A stretch of 64,000 bases of DNA from Neocallimastix lanati (nom. inval.) (Eukaryota; Neocallimastigomycota; Neocallimastigomycetes; Neocallimastigales; Neocallimastigaceae), in NCBI GenBank assembly GCA_016946835.1, contig JACVTC010000106.1, forward strand, positions 335,001 to 399,000, read 5' to 3'. How positions within the stretch are numbered: position 1 is the first letter of the stretch; every line of letters begins with the position of its first letter. Position numbers and translations under genes: made by a program. Positions 47,938 to 61,484 of the stretch are shown here, in pieces. Below the pieces are notes generated by a model. The model was given only the letters and a program-made list of their open reading frames with translations, did not search any database and had not been told where the DNA came from.

Positions 47938-49072
47938 AATATATTATAAATATATTAAGATAAAAAAAGAATATAAATTTTACATGTATCAAATAAAATA
48001 AAATAACAGTAATAAAACAAGGAAGTAACATCTTTAAAAAAGATAGTGTGGTGTCCACTAAACTCTTTCCTGAAAATACAGAAATGATTCTCATTAAAAT
48101 TTTTTTTTTTTTTTTTTTTTTTTACAGTCGCAATTATTGTGAACTTTAATTTTTATTTAATTATTCATTTATTAATTACCTGAAAATTTTTATATTAAAA
48201 AAAAAAAAAAACGCTGGATTAATAAAAAATAAATATTATTTGTCCAAATTGAACATAATATTGATATTTTAAATAATTATGTGAAATAAAAAGTAATAAT
48301 CAAAAATTAAGTGTATAAATAAATTGGGAAAAAAGTTCATACGCAACGAACCTCACCATAATTAATAAAAAAAATATATATATTTAAATTAATATAAACT
48401 TTTTATTTATTTATTTTTTTTTTTTTTAAAAAAAAAATTTTTTTTTATTAAATAAATCTAATAGAAACTAAATAAATAATGTAATAATTATAATTTTAAA
48501 AAAAAAATTATAAAAAAAAATATATAACATATTGTATAAATATTTTCAACCATTTTGTTCTTATTTAATTATATATATTTAAAACTGAATTATATGTAAA
48601 AAGAAAAAGAAGAAATAAAAATTAAAATATAAAATACTATAAAAAAAAAAATTATGATAGAAAAGAATATAAATATATATTAAATAAAATGTTATAATTT
48701 TTGTCATGTTTGTAATAAAAAAAAAAAAAAAAATAAATAAATAATGCTTTTTATCTTTTATAGTTCAAGCTATAAAAGAAAATTAAAAAAAAAAAAAAAA
48801 AATATGATTAAAAAAGTAAAAGAAAAAGAATTACATACTAATTAATATTATATAAATATTCGAAAATTACCTTAAAAAATAAAAATAATAATAATAATAA
48901 TAAATTCTATAATAATTATGAAAATTTCAAAATATTATTGCAGTATATAATTGTTTTTCTTTAAATATTTTTTTAAACATTTTAAATTTTTTCTTTTTTT
49001 AAAAAAAAAAAAATTTCTTTTCCCCATTAGTTTTAATTAATTTCTTTCTAAAATACTTGTTAATGATAATAT
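47938..49072. other. Gene-free spacer 3' of the eIF4G gene
   Basis: AT-rich sequence. A short coding-like patch at about 48028-48100 (DSVVSTKLFPENTEM) is isolated, followed by poly(T), and has no identified partner exon; it may be a relic. Confidence 0.55.
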
Positions 49073-52000
49073 TTAATTAATTTCTTTTAGAGAAGCCTTA
49101 GTTCTCATAGGAGCCTGTGATTTTGAAACATAACTATCCAAATTATCCTTACTAATAAATTCTTCTTCTCTTAAAATCTTAAGAGTATCAATTAAATTAT
49201 CTATTATATTATATTGAATATAAAAAAAAAATAAAAATAAAAATTAACAAAAAAATTTATTATTACTATTATTATAATTAAATAAAAAATATATAGTTAT
49301 TCTATATTTCTTTATTGTTATACTATAAAAAATTAAAATAATTACCATTAGCTTTATTTCTTAAGAAAACTTGTTCAGTAGCCTTTAAAACTTCAACTTT
49401 AATTTCATCCTTAGTAACAAAGGCCTTTAAAAGTGGTAAAACATTCTTAATATATTCCTTTTCTTTTTCATATTCAGAAATCTTTTTGTTCGAAATATCA
49501 TTAGCAATAATTTGGGCGACAGAACAACTAAATTCATCAGAATCTTGAGTAAATTGATCAAATGACGAACGAATATAATTAATAATTTCCTCAGTTGGAT
49601 CAACACCTACTTTTTTTATTAATTCTTCATAGTCTTTGACATTAGTCCATACACATTCTAATTGATTATTCTTGACCCATTTAACCATAAGAACAGCATC
49701 GAATTTATCATACCAGTATTTCTTTATATCGATTCTATTCATATGAACATTCTTAACAAAGGAGTCTTCACCTGATAACTTCTTGGTTTCCTTTAAGACA
49801 CTACCAATAAGTCTAGCAGCTGGTGGAATACCAGTTCTAGAAACATCCATGCAGTTCTTCATCTTTTCACAAATCTTATCTAAGTCCTTTAATGAAAGAG
49901 CTTCAACATCAATTAGCTTGGAAACAAAGATACCGTAGAACTTGTAAATATCTGGAATATCGAAAAGCATATCTTCTATGAAATCTGCATTATCTTCAAT
50001 TTCCTTTAAAATAACTTCAGAAGAAATAACACCATTTTTATATAATTGAACAATTAATTCAGCAGCTGTTTCAATATCTGGAATCTTAGCATCACTATAT
50101 TTTTCAATGAAAATACTAACAATATGTTTATTGTACTCATCAGTGCCAATTTCTTTTATACTTAATAAAGCTTCTTCAAGATTCTTTTGATTTACATATT
50201 CCTTAAAAGTATTTTCAATTCTCTTCTTGGCCTTTTCTTCATCCATCTTTGGAACTTCCTTACTGATTTCAATTGGTTCAGAAACTAATTCACTTTTATG
50301 CTCATCATCATTCAGGGCATCAAATATATTGCTATGGGTAACCTTAAGTGAAGGTTCACTAGCACTAACAGTAGGTTGACGATTTATACTATTAACACTA
50401 TTTTCTCTACTATTATTAGACTGCTTATTAATGCGACCACTCTTACCACCTTGTGGACCCAAGAATTGATTAGATATGCTACCATTATGTTCAATTTTAC
50501 CAAATGAATTCAATTCACCCTTATCTAACTTATTTCTTAAGAGTATACTTTCACGCATACTTTCACTTCTTCTTGAGGCTCGACGATCAGATCTATTACT
50601 GTTACTTCTTCCACTTCCTGATCTACTGTTGTTTCTTTGAATTTCCTGTTCCTTAAGTTCCTTTTCAGCTTCTTTATGAATTTCTGCTATAGTTTTTGGT
50701 CCATTATCCTTAGATTTCCACTTATTCTTTCTTAATTCAATGATATCCATTAACATAAATCTCATTCTACTTGGGAAAGCCTTGTTCCTACTAAGTTCGG
50801 CCATATCAACGAAGTATCTTCTCCAGTCTCTGCTCCATTCCATTAAATTCTCATTATTCTTTTCTGAAGCAATTAATTGGCTTTCAACCTTATTTCCTAC
50901 GGTTCTAAATAAGAAACATAAACATTCAACACTTTCTTCATCCGGATCATTTAATTGACTGAATAAAGTCCAGAAGCAGAAACGTATAATCTTTTGAGTA
51001 ATCATCTGGCACATATAAAGCTCTCCTATGAAACGAATGTTACCAAGAGAACGACGCTTCTTTTTAGTACGTTCAGATTGCTTCCTGGAATATTCTAATT
51101 TTTCTTCGTCTGTCATTTCAGAAACTGGCTTCTCATTATCATCATTATCACTCCATCTATTATCTTTGTTATTTTCGAATTCTTCTTGACAACGATTTAA
51201 CATTAATTTTCTGAAAACATTGTTATTTGTATTCTCAATATTAACCCACTTTTGTTTCTTTGGTAATTCTTCGTTAATGTATTGACATAATTTAGCATAT
51301 AAACTACCAAAGTTTGGTTCATCAATAGCCTTATCGAAAATTTCTTTAATGATACCCTTAAGAGTTTCTTCATCTTCAATACCAATATCAACAATTTGAT
51401 CTGCAAGAATTTTGAATTTTTCTAAAGTTAATTTATTTAAGATACCTTTAACCTTACGAAGTTTAACTTCAAGATTATTAATATCCTTTTCACTTTGTTT
51501 AACCATTTTCCAAGCATTTTCCGACTTTTCCAATGGTTTAACTGGTGGAAGAGCTTCTTGTTGTTGTTGCTTACGAGAGAAAGATCTACCAACACCTCTA
51601 CGAGAAGATTGATTAGATTCGTTTCTCTTACCCATTTTACTTTGACGCTTATTTTGGCTATTACTACGTTCATTTTGGTTGTTATTGTTATTGTTGTTAT
51701 TGTTATTACTATTATTATTGTTATTGTTGAAATTCTTACCCTTCTTATTGTTTTGATTGTTACCTTTGTTTTGGAAATTATTCTTTTTATTAGATTTTTC
51801 TGAACCAACATTAATACTATCATAGATGAATTTAATATCGATGGATTTTCTTGGACAGAATTCCTTAAATAAATTTATAAAAGCTGCAGTGTATTTTATA
51901 CATTTTTCATTAACAGTTGGTAATTCAACATTTTCTGGATATTTCACACCTTCGAATGAAGAAATTTCAATCTTATTTTCATACTTACTATCATCTAGTG

Positions 52001-53628
52001 GTCTTTGATTAATAATTTCTTCAATATTTGGTTGTGGTGGTTGCTTTTGTTTTTGTTGATTCTTATTCTTATTTTCATTCTTTTTATTGTTTTCATGACC
52101 ATGATTATTATTATTATTATTGTTATTATTGTTGTTATTTCCATTATTATTGTTACCATTGCTATTATTTGATGGTTTATGATTACTATTACTACCAGTG
52201 TTAACATTTGAACTTGAATTAGTATTTGAATTAGAATTGTTAATAACTTCACTCTTAACTTCAACTTGTTCTTCTTCAATATCAGAAGACTCAACCGCAG
52301 TTTCAGTATTATCAGATTCAACAACTTGGGAAGTTTCTATTGGAGCATTGGTATTATTAGTATCTACAACATCATTTACTGGTGTTTCAGTGCCATTAGC
52401 TGCAGATTCTGAAGCAACAACAACTTGAGTTGCTGGTGCTTTTGGAGCACTTGAAGATGAAGTTTCATTTTTTTTAATATTAAATATCTTCTTTTCTTTG
52501 GTTTCCGGATCAATAATATCTAAAGCACTAGATTTCTTTTTAATTGGGGAGGTAATAATTTCTTCATTCTTATTAAATGAGCCAGTATTCCATGATTTGT
52601 TATGAACTGGACTACCCATTGGTCTTGTCATTTTTTGCATATTCTCTGGATATCTATTATTATTGAAAAAACCATTATAATTGTAACTATTACGACCACT
52701 TGGACTAAATGGACCACTTTGATTATATGGACCACTCGGACTATATGGACCACCTGGACTAGTGGGTGGTCTACTACCTCTATTGTTTGGATTAATTTGA
52801 ATATTTCTTGGACCGAAACCCTGACTTGAATATTCATTTGAATGTCTATTTGGTTTAACTGCACTATACTTTGGACTATGACTACCATTAAACATTCCAC
52901 TGTTTCTATCCTATTTTTATTTTTTTATCGTAATATTTTTTTAAAAATATATACATGAATGTTTAATTAAATATACATATTTTTTAAATTTCGTAAATAA
53001 AATAAAAAATTAAAAACAGTTAAATATACATTTTTTCAAGCGAAATAAAATATATTATAATTCTTAATATATTTCTTTGAAATTCAATTTTTATATTATC
53101 TTTATATATTATACCTTTTTAATACCACTATTCATTCCATTATTCATACCATTCATTTTTTGTGAACCAAAAATATGAGAATGTTTTATATCCTATTTAT
53201 TATTAATTATATTACGACAATATACAAAAAAAGCAAAAAATAATTAAATTTTGAAATTATATATTTAAAACAATTTGAATTGACTTTTAATATTTTAATT
53301 ATTATACTTACTGAAGTATCTTCTAAATCACCAAAACCACCGCCCGCGTATCTGTCTAAATATTAATTAATTATCATTTATTTTTCATATTAGCAAATAT
53401 TTTTTCAAAAAAAATAATTCATAAAAATAAACATACTTTCTCTAGCACTATGAGACCTCATTACACTATCTTCATACTTTGGAGTATCTTTTCTGTTATT
53501 TTTTAATAAATAATATTTATATAAATAAAAAAAGATTGTAAATAAAATCAATTTATAAAAATAAGTTAATTTAAATATACTAACTTTAAATCAGTATTAA
53601 TTGGTTTTCTAAGATTATTATCTTGCAT
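49073..53628 (-). CDS. eIF4G: eIF4G-type translation initiation scaffold (MIF4G and MA3 domains), six exons
   Basis: Exons: 53628-53585, 53492-53437, 53355-53312, 53192-53115, 52910-49346, 49200-49073. All introns are GT-AG, and the 3915 nt give 1304 residues. The N-terminal half is disordered: Pro/Ser/Gly repeats (PYSPSGPYNQSGPFSPSG) and Asn-rich linkers. A short conserved patch (KYTAAFINLFKEF, near residue 414) sits where fungal and plant eIF4G carry the eIF4E-binding YxxxxL-hydrophobic motif; here the key Leu is Ile. A MIF4G HEAT domain (about 545-810; NKLTLEKFKILADQ, FIGELYMCQMIT, RMRFMLMDIIELRKNKW) binds eIF4A. An MA3 domain (about 967-1104) follows, then a C-terminal helical region. The protein would bridge capped mRNA, eIF4E, eIF4A and eIF3 in the cytoplasm. 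The tiny first four exons (44-78 nt) and the 128-nt last exon were found by splice phase and a matching Asn/Ser/Arg style; the start Met at 53628 is the first in frame. Confidence 0.9.
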
Positions 53629-54586
53629 ATTTTTTGATATACTTTTTTGTTTGTAATTTTTAGAATAACTAATAAAATAAATATATATATTCAAAATGGA
53701 AAAAAAAAATACTATTATTATCAGATATTGATAATCAATAGTATATAAATTTTAAATATATATATAAAAATTACATTTACAATAGATTTTTATTAATTTT
53801 TACTATTACTTTTATATTTATTTATTTATTTAAATTATCATAATATATTTTAAATATTTACCTAAATAAATTTATTTAAAATGTTCACAATTTATAATAA
53901 AAATAATCTGTTGTTTATTAATTTAATATAAAAATAATTATCTCTTGATTTTTCTTTATAAAATTATAAAATAAATAATCTCTTGTATTTTATATAAAAA
54001 AGGAAGAAAAAAAAAAGAAACCTATTATATTTATTTGTTTATTTCATATAAAATTTACAATAATTTATAAATTTGTTAATTTCCTTTTAAATAAATATAT
54101 ATGTTTATATCAATCTTTAAATTTTTTTAAAAAAATTTAAAAGACAATTAACATTAATATAATTATTACGAAAAATAATATTTTTTAAATACTTCTATAT
54201 TAAAAAAAAAGGTAATAATTTATATTTTTTAATGAATATTGTTAAATTTATCTTACAATAAATGCTAACAACTTCAATCTTTAATTTCAAAATGATTAAT
54301 AATAATAATAATAAATAAATAAATGTTTCCTTCTTTAAATTATTTTATTTGAACAAGTATATTATATTTAAACAAATTTGTTCTTTATATTTCAATAATA
54401 CATTGATTAAATTCAATCTCCGTTTAATCTTTTTTATAATAACAAATATTATGTAGCTTTTTTATATATATAATTACCAGTTAATTATATCTTTCAATAT
54501 AACTTCCTCGATTTTATTTTTGGTTATTCTATAACTTTTTTTCTTTCTTTTTTTATTTTTTTTTTTTTTTTTTTAATAATTTGTGG

Positions 54587-54617
<31 letters not shown>

Positions 54618-55726
54618 TTCCTTAATACATAAAATTGATAAATAATCAACAATATATTTTGATTATATTAAAATATATTAAAGTAATATATTGTATTTAA
54701 TTATTTGTTAAACTTTTTTTTAATTAATATAACCATTTCATATATATTTATATAAAAGTATTTATAAATATTCATTGTTTTATTATTGATATATTATAAA
54801 TTAATATAATCTAATATATAATATTTTATTTACATTTTGTATATTCAATAATGAATAATTATAGAAATAGGAATTAACCTAATCATTTAAAGTATTTTAT
54901 TATAGGCTTTTTCATATTTTTTTTTTCTCTATATAAGATAAATGTTTGAAAGAAAAAGGTTTTTTACTCAATATTTTATGAATGACATACCTTTAATTAC
55001 TAAAAAAAATATTACTATTATGGTTTATAATTATAAAATTACCTACAAAAAAAAAATATATAATTCTATATAAACTTTATATGTTATTATATATTTGTTA
55101 TTTTTCATTATTTGAGTATATATATTCAATATAAGATTATCGAATAAATTTTTTGCTTTTCTATTTAAATAGATATATTGAGATTATTCAAATAAGAAAA
55201 AAATTTTAAATTATTATATTAATATTTGACCATATATTATACTATAATTCAATATATTTAGTTTAATTATAATTTTTCTTTTATTATTATTATTAAATAA
55301 ATAATGCAGAAAATAAAAAATATATATTATAAATAAATAAATAAATAAATAATAAGTAAATAAATATTAAAAAAGATATATAGAATGAAATATATACAAT
55401 ATAATAAATAAAAATATGTTAAATTTAATTATTAAATATATTATAAATATAATTTTAATATTATATTAAATAATATATGAGATAGATTAATTCATAATAA
55501 ATTGAAATAGTATTTTATTAATCTAAATTCTAAATTCGTATATTAAAAATCAATTATTATTGTTATAATTAAAATTGCCTATATAGTATAAACTACAAAT
55601 AATTTAAATTTTATTATATAATACTATAAATTATAATATATGGAATACTATACATTAAAATATAAAAACAGAATTAGTTTAAAATTTCAAAAAATTTTGA
55701 CGAATCATATTAATTGTAAACTTTAA

Positions 55727-55760
<34 letters not shown>

Positions 55761-56305
55761 ATAATAACAGGTTAAAATATTAAAAAGAAATCTATTGAAT
55801 TGATTCAACATAACCAATCATTATGCGCTTAATTTTATCTTGTTATTTCGTGAGTGGATACATTCACGTGTTAGTATAAATATATGTATAAATAAAATAG
55901 ATAAATGATAACGTCAAAATGAAAAATTTTTATATCAATTAATTTATATGAATAGCAACTATCATGTGAATATATGTTACAAAATAAATTTAAATGGTAA
56001 TATCACATAGAATAAATTAATATTATGTTGATTTAAAACAACAAAAAACATTAAAAAGTATTTAATAAAAATATTTAAAAAAAAAATATCTAATAAAAAA
56101 TTTTTAATAGAAAATATTTAATAAATAAATATTTTTATTAAAAAAATATTAAAAAAAATTATCTAATAAAAAATATCTAATAAAAAATATTAAATAGAAA
56201 ATATTTAAACATTTAATAATAAATATTTAAACATTTAATATATTTAGATAAATATTTTATTAATAAAAATAATTTTTATTAAATATTTATTTAACTAATA
56301 ATAAA
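53629..56305. other. Long spacer between divergent genes
   Basis: 2.7 kb between the eIF4G (-) and TPR-like (+) genes, AT-rich throughout. Both promoters must be here. A small inverted repeat, CGTGAGTG...ATTCACG (about 55850-55868), and several short TTTAATA repeats near the TPR gene start are the only visible structure. Confidence 0.55.
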
Positions 56306-57702
56306 ATGAATAGAAATAGAAATAATAGAAATAGTGATAGGAAAAAGAAGCAAAATGGAAAAAAATCAAATATTGATATTAAAAAAACTTTCAGTGAATT
56401 AATTGAAGGTAAATTTTTTCAAAAAAAAAAAAAAGTAATAAGCTCTAAACTTCATAAGAAATTGAAACTTCAATAGCACATAAACTATAATAAAATATTA
56501 CCTGTAAATTATTATTTACTATCAAATAATTAAAATTATTTAATATAATACCAAAACTATTTTATATTACAAATAACATTAGAGGCTATTGAACAAGAAG
56601 AAAAAGGTTAGTGTTATTATGTATAATTTATAATAATAATACATTTTTAAATATAAATGTTTATACAGATTTATATATGTTTTTTACCAAGTATTAAAAA
56701 TATTTATACTGACTTTTATTCTCCATAATATTATAAAATAAAATAATAAAAAAAATTATACATATATATATATATAATAAATTGTCCTATTATATATATA
56801 TATATAAATAGGTGAAAGATATGGAGATGGTAAAAAAGCCAGAAAATTTTATGAAAATGCATGTGAATTATATGAAAATGCATATAATAAAGAAAAGCAA
56901 GATTTTATCTGTTTATATAACTGGTAATGGACGTAAAATATTAAATATAATTAATAAATTAAAATAATAATTGAAAAATTCTAAATTATTTAATATTTCA
57001 AAATATAATTATATATTTTTTTCTTCTATGTTTTATTTTGTTATTATATTTGTTTTACGATATCATGAAATAAATTATAATGTTTAAACCATCATTTGAA
57101 CAAAATGAAAAAATTAATTATAATAATTTATATTTAAAATATTCGACTTAATATTAATATTTTTTTTTTTTTTTTTTTTTTTTTGTAATTTAATACATAA
57201 ATTAATTATTATAACAACTTATATTTATATTATATATCTTATATTCTTTATATTCCTTATTTTTTTATATTTGCTAAAAAAAACATATATATATATATCA
57301 AATAATACCAATAATAAAACTAAATTTTCATGAATCATACATATATTTGAATCATAAAATATATATATATAATTGTAATTATTATTATATTTATCAATGA
57401 TATCTTATATTCTTATTATTGTTAAAAAAAAAAAAATAAATAAAATAAAATAAAATAAAATAAAAATTAAAAAAAAAAAATAAAAAAATAAAAAAAAATA
57501 AAATATAAAAATAAAACCAATAATAAAACCAATTTTTACGAATCATATATATATTTGAATCATAACAAATTTATTTACTAATGGTTATACATTAAAAACC
57601 GAATTCAATTCATTTTAAAAAAAAAAAAATTATTAATAATATATCTTTTCTCATATTTGAAATAAAAATAATAATACTATATGAAATATTATTTTTACTA
57701 TT

Positions 57703-57733
<31 letters not shown>

Positions 57734-59194
57734 ATTATTGTATTATTATTTTTAAATTCAATTCAATTTAAAAAAATATCATCTCACGATAAAATTTTTT
57801 CAATATATTAAAATTAAAATTTTTCAATAATTTGGTTATTCTAATTATATAGGGCTAGAGTTACCTATATATTAGCTACATTTTCAAAGCCGGCTTACAG
57901 TAGTCAAAAAAAAATTAATTTATTACAACTAGCTATTGAACGTTTCCGTAGTTCTCTTAAATTAAATCCAAAAGCTTTAGATGCCATGTTTAATTTAAAA
58001 CAATCCCTTTCTAGTTTAGGTGAAATGTGTTTAGATGAAGTTTCAAAGCAAGCTGCCCTTCCATTCTTTAAAGAAGCTTGTGAACTTGGTGATCAAGTTT
58101 ATGAAATTCAAGAAGGAATTTATAAACGCCTTAACTCTGAAAATGAAAATGACGAAGGTAACGAATATCATCGTCATATACAAGAAGATAGCACTGCTAC
58201 TGCAGTTAATAAAGATGAATATATATTTGATGAAGAAAATATTATTACAATCAATTCTTTAATTGAAACTTTAACTACTAATGCTGAAGATTTAAATAGT
58301 TTTTCATCTATTGTAGATGATACAATTGAATCTGAAAGATTATTTAACCAAGCTTTAGAAAAATTAAAAAGAGCTGAAGAAATAACTAAGGAAGCTGAAT
58401 CCAATGCGTCTAAAAATGAAAATAAAGATGATAATAATAGTAAAGGTAAAGAGGAAGAAAAAGAAGAAGAAGAAGAAGAAGAAATTGATTTTAATTCCAT
58501 AGATTCTGCATATGCTTCAATACTTTCTTCAAGAGGTGAACATCTTTTCAATACATTGGGAATATTTGATGCCTTGTTCTTTGAAAATGCTTTAGAGCAT
58601 CAAAATAAAGTTATTCAACGCATACCAGAATCCTCTAATTCTCAAATCGTCTATCAACAAAAAGCTCAAGAACTTTGTAATAAGGCTGATGTTCTTTGTT
58701 CCTTTGCTGAAACCCTCATAAGTAATGGTGAAAGTATTGATGAGCATTCTCCAAGTCAAGAAATGTATCGTGAGGCCTTATTAACTTATGAGAAGGCACT
58801 TACCTTTGAAGATTCTAATAATTCTATTATCTGTAAAATTGGCGATATAAAACTCACGCTTGCACAAAACTATCTTTTACTTTCTAAAAATAAAGAGGAT
58901 GATGCCTATCAATCCATGTTGCAATTAATACATCAAGGCTTAGAAATCTATAAGAGAGCTCTAAAGAATAGTACGGAACAACCAATAGAACCGGAAATTT
59001 ACCTTCGTATTGCTAAAGGTCTTTCTTACTATAATGACCAAACTAAACAATGTCAAGAAATGTTTCAAAAATTTGTACATATGGGAGGTAATCTTGAAAT
59101 AATAGAAGATGATCATCATTTTGTCAATTTTGATTTCTGCGATAATATTAAAAATGAACCATGGTTTATTCAAGAAATGAAACAATTGGAATAA
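56306..59194 (+). CDS. TPR-like helical repeat protein of unknown function, four exons
   Basis: Exons 56306-56408, 56583-56606 (only 24 nt), 56812-56923 and 57853-59194 give 526 residues, with GT-AG introns in matching phases. A basic N-terminus (KKKQNGKK) is followed by TPR-type helix pairs: ARKFYENACELYENAYN, YNWARVTYILATFS, LLQLAIERFRSSLKLNPKALDAMFNL, ALPFFKEACELGDQVYEI, and later AFQ/ALTYEKALTFEDSN-type and GLEIYKRALKN helices. A Glu-rich stretch (KEEEKEEEEEEEIDFNSIDS) lies near the middle. The arrangement resembles fungal TPR proteins of the Ett1/Nro1 type, but similarity could not be tested, so the function is left open. The protein ends at IQEMKQLE. Intron 3 (930 nt) contains a duplicated segment of about 55 bp. 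Confidence 0.85.
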
Positions 59195-59425
59195 GGAATA
59201 AATAAATAGAAGGATAATAAATATATATATATATAATGTATATTTAATATATTTGCATCTTAGCATATATATATAATTATATATTAATATATATAACATA
59301 TATACATATATATACAATTAAATAAAAAGAGTTTGAAGGAAAGAATAGAATATGGAGTAAAATAAAAAAAAAAAATAAAATAAAAAAAAAAATTAAAATT
59401 AAAATTACCCAATAAGTAATGATAA

Positions 59426-59494
<69 letters not shown>

Positions 59495-60040
59495 TTTTAA
59501 ATATTTAAAAAAAATAACAATAATAATATATTGATATTTAAAATAATAATAATATATTAATATTTAAAAACATAATAATTTATTGATATTTAAAAAAATA
59601 TAATAATAATCTGTAAATATTTAAAAACAATAATAATATATAAAAAAGATTTAAAAATATTACTAATCTATAAAATATTTATGATAATAATCTCTGGATA
59701 TTTAAATAACAATAATAAAAAATAATAAAATATTATCATGTTGATTAAAATTTTTTATTTATATTTATACAAATAGAGGAAGAAATGTTATTTAGTAAAC
59801 GAAACAAAAAAATAATAATAATAATTATAATTTATTTTTTATATAAATAAATAAAAATAAAAATAAAAATAAAAGTAATAAAAATTATAAAAAGATTGTA
59901 TATTCCAGTTTTGAATAAAAGATTATATTAATTTTGTTAAATAAAAATTTTGTATTATAAAAGATCTGATTAAATATATTCCTCTTATATATTCTTGATC
60001 TACAGAATCATGTTTTTTTTTTTTTTTAATAAATATATTA
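59195..60040. other. Gene-free spacer with an AAT array
   Basis: A (AAT)n run lies at about 59429-59493, followed by several degenerate copies of an AATAATAATATATTGATATTTAAA-like phrase (59518-59720). No gene is seen. Confidence 0.65.
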
Positions 60041-60044
60041 TATT

Positions 60045-60165
60045 AACGGTGTATTGTATGATTTAAAAACAGAAAAACACATTATCGTTCAATTTGAGTC
60101 GAAAGGCGTTTGTTGCCAGTATACGCTAAGGCATAAGACAAAAGACATCTTATCGAAGGTTAGAA
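60045..60165 (+). pseudogene. Orphan exon-like fragment
   Basis: About 40 codons (YDLKTEKHIIVQFESKGVC, CQYTLRHKTKDILSKV) have coding-like composition with two adjacent Cys residues. A possible donor (GGTTAGAA) follows the segment. Immediately downstream are two copies of the dispersed CAATCTGTACTT unit. No neighbouring exons were found, so it is either a gene fragment moved by rearrangement or one exon of a gene too diverged to see. No family is recognised. Confidence 0.35.
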
Positions 60166-60207
60166 TTAATTTATTTATTCTAAATGTAATAATTTTATTT
60201 TATTTCA

Positions 60208-60316
60208 TTCAATCTGTATTTTATATTCTTATTTTAACTATTTTATTTTATTTAATTTAATTTTTATTTTCATTTTTATTCAATCTGTACTATATATTTA
60301 TTATATTAGATATTTT
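60208..60316 (+). repeat. Two diverged copies of the dispersed CAATCTGTACTT unit
   Basis: Copies start at about 60208 (TTCAATCTGTATTTTATATT) and 60279 (TTCAATCTGTACTATATATT), each followed by TTTTA pentamers. They are less similar to the consensus than the copies at 41644-42304. Confidence 0.75.
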
Positions 60317-60319
60317 ATT

Positions 60320-60336
60320 TTGTTTTATTTTATTTT

Positions 60337-60369
<33 letters not shown>

Positions 60370-60889
60370 CTTGAAAAGATGTGATATATATTAATATAAT
60401 ACTATAATATATATGTTATATAAAATAAAATAGTTTGTATTCTAATTTTTATGAAATTTATAAAAAAAAAAAAAAAAAAAGAAAATTTTGTAAAATTCAA
60501 TAACCAAAGAAGACAAAAGAAGCATTATCATATAATTATATAATTATAGTATTAAGAATATATAAGATAAGAAAGAATTGTTAATATTTAAATTAAAATA
60601 CAAAATAATAAATTATTAATACAAAATGTATAATTGCTAAAAAATAGAATTATGTTTTAATTTTTAAATTAATTTAATAATTAAGTGAAATATTAAATAA
60701 ATTAATTAATTATATATATAAATATATAGATCATAAATGAATAAATAAATTTTATAAGCTAATTAAATAAATTTATAATATTTAATTAGATAAATTATTA
60801 ATAATATTTAAATGTATAAATTACAATATAACTTAATAAAGCTAAAAATTAAATTTTAATAATTTCCAGAAGGTAGAAAATCAACCTTC
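60320..60889. other. Gene-free spacer
   Basis: Poly(T), poly(A) and TA-rich sequence up to the edge of the Copia fragment. No gene is seen. Confidence 0.65.
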
Positions 60890-61309
60890 AATATATATGG
60901 TTCGAATGGAAATGGATCCTTTTTGTTGGCAATCAAAAAATCAATCTGTACTTGCCACCTCTACTACTGAAGCCGAATATATTGTAATCAATGAATGTAC
61001 TAAGAAGGCTCTATGGATTAAAAATATTTTCAAGGAATTTTTTAATATAAAAAAACCATTTAAAATTATGACTGATAATTTTGCAAGTAAAACAACTCTC
61101 GAAAATGGTGAAATCAATAACAAATTAAAACACGTAGATATAAAATTTCATTTTAATTATGATAATATTATAAATAATAAAATTACTTTGGATTATATTA
61201 ACACCGGAAAGATACTGGCGGATCCTTTAACCAAGAACTTAAATGGAACGAAGATGACCAAATTTACAGTCCATATATATAACAAAAAGTATTTCTGAGT
61301 TAGGGAGAG
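60890..61309 (+). mobile_element. Ty1/Copia 3' end (RNase H C-terminal part and polypurine tract)
   Basis: A 133-codon open frame begins abruptly inside the RNase H domain (DPFCWQSKNQSVLATSTTEAEYI). It continues through KKALWIKNIFKEFF, MTDNFASKTT, NNKLKHVDIKFHF, VDYINTGK-type sequence and ADPLTKNLNG (61215-61244), the classic Copia C-terminus. It is unbroken, so it is younger than the Copia piece at 25760. The polypurine tract TTAGGGAGAG (61300-61309) comes directly before the LTR. The first half of RNase H, reverse transcriptase and integrase are missing upstream. Confidence 0.88.
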
Positions 61310-61484
61310 TGTTAGATTATTATTTAAAATTACAGTTATATTACATTGTTATGTGTAAATTAATCTCTTTGTATTAGAATTACATTTATTTTATTCATTT
61401 ATAAAAAAATAATTTCATTATATTATTATCCAGACTATAATTAGTATAAATAAGATAAATTTTGTCAAACATTATAATCTTACA
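61310..61484 (+). repeat. Copia 3' LTR, about 175 bp
   Basis: It starts TGTTAGATTATT after the polypurine tract and ends ...TCTTACA, giving TGTTA/TTACA-type ends. It contains a TATAAATAAGATAA promoter-like stretch near its 3' end. It is followed without a gap by the opposite-strand Copia piece. Confidence 0.6.

Noticed and set aside
48028-48100. Short coding-like patch DSVVSTKLFPENTEM as an exon
   Set aside because: Isolated, no partner exon or family match; may be a relic or chance.
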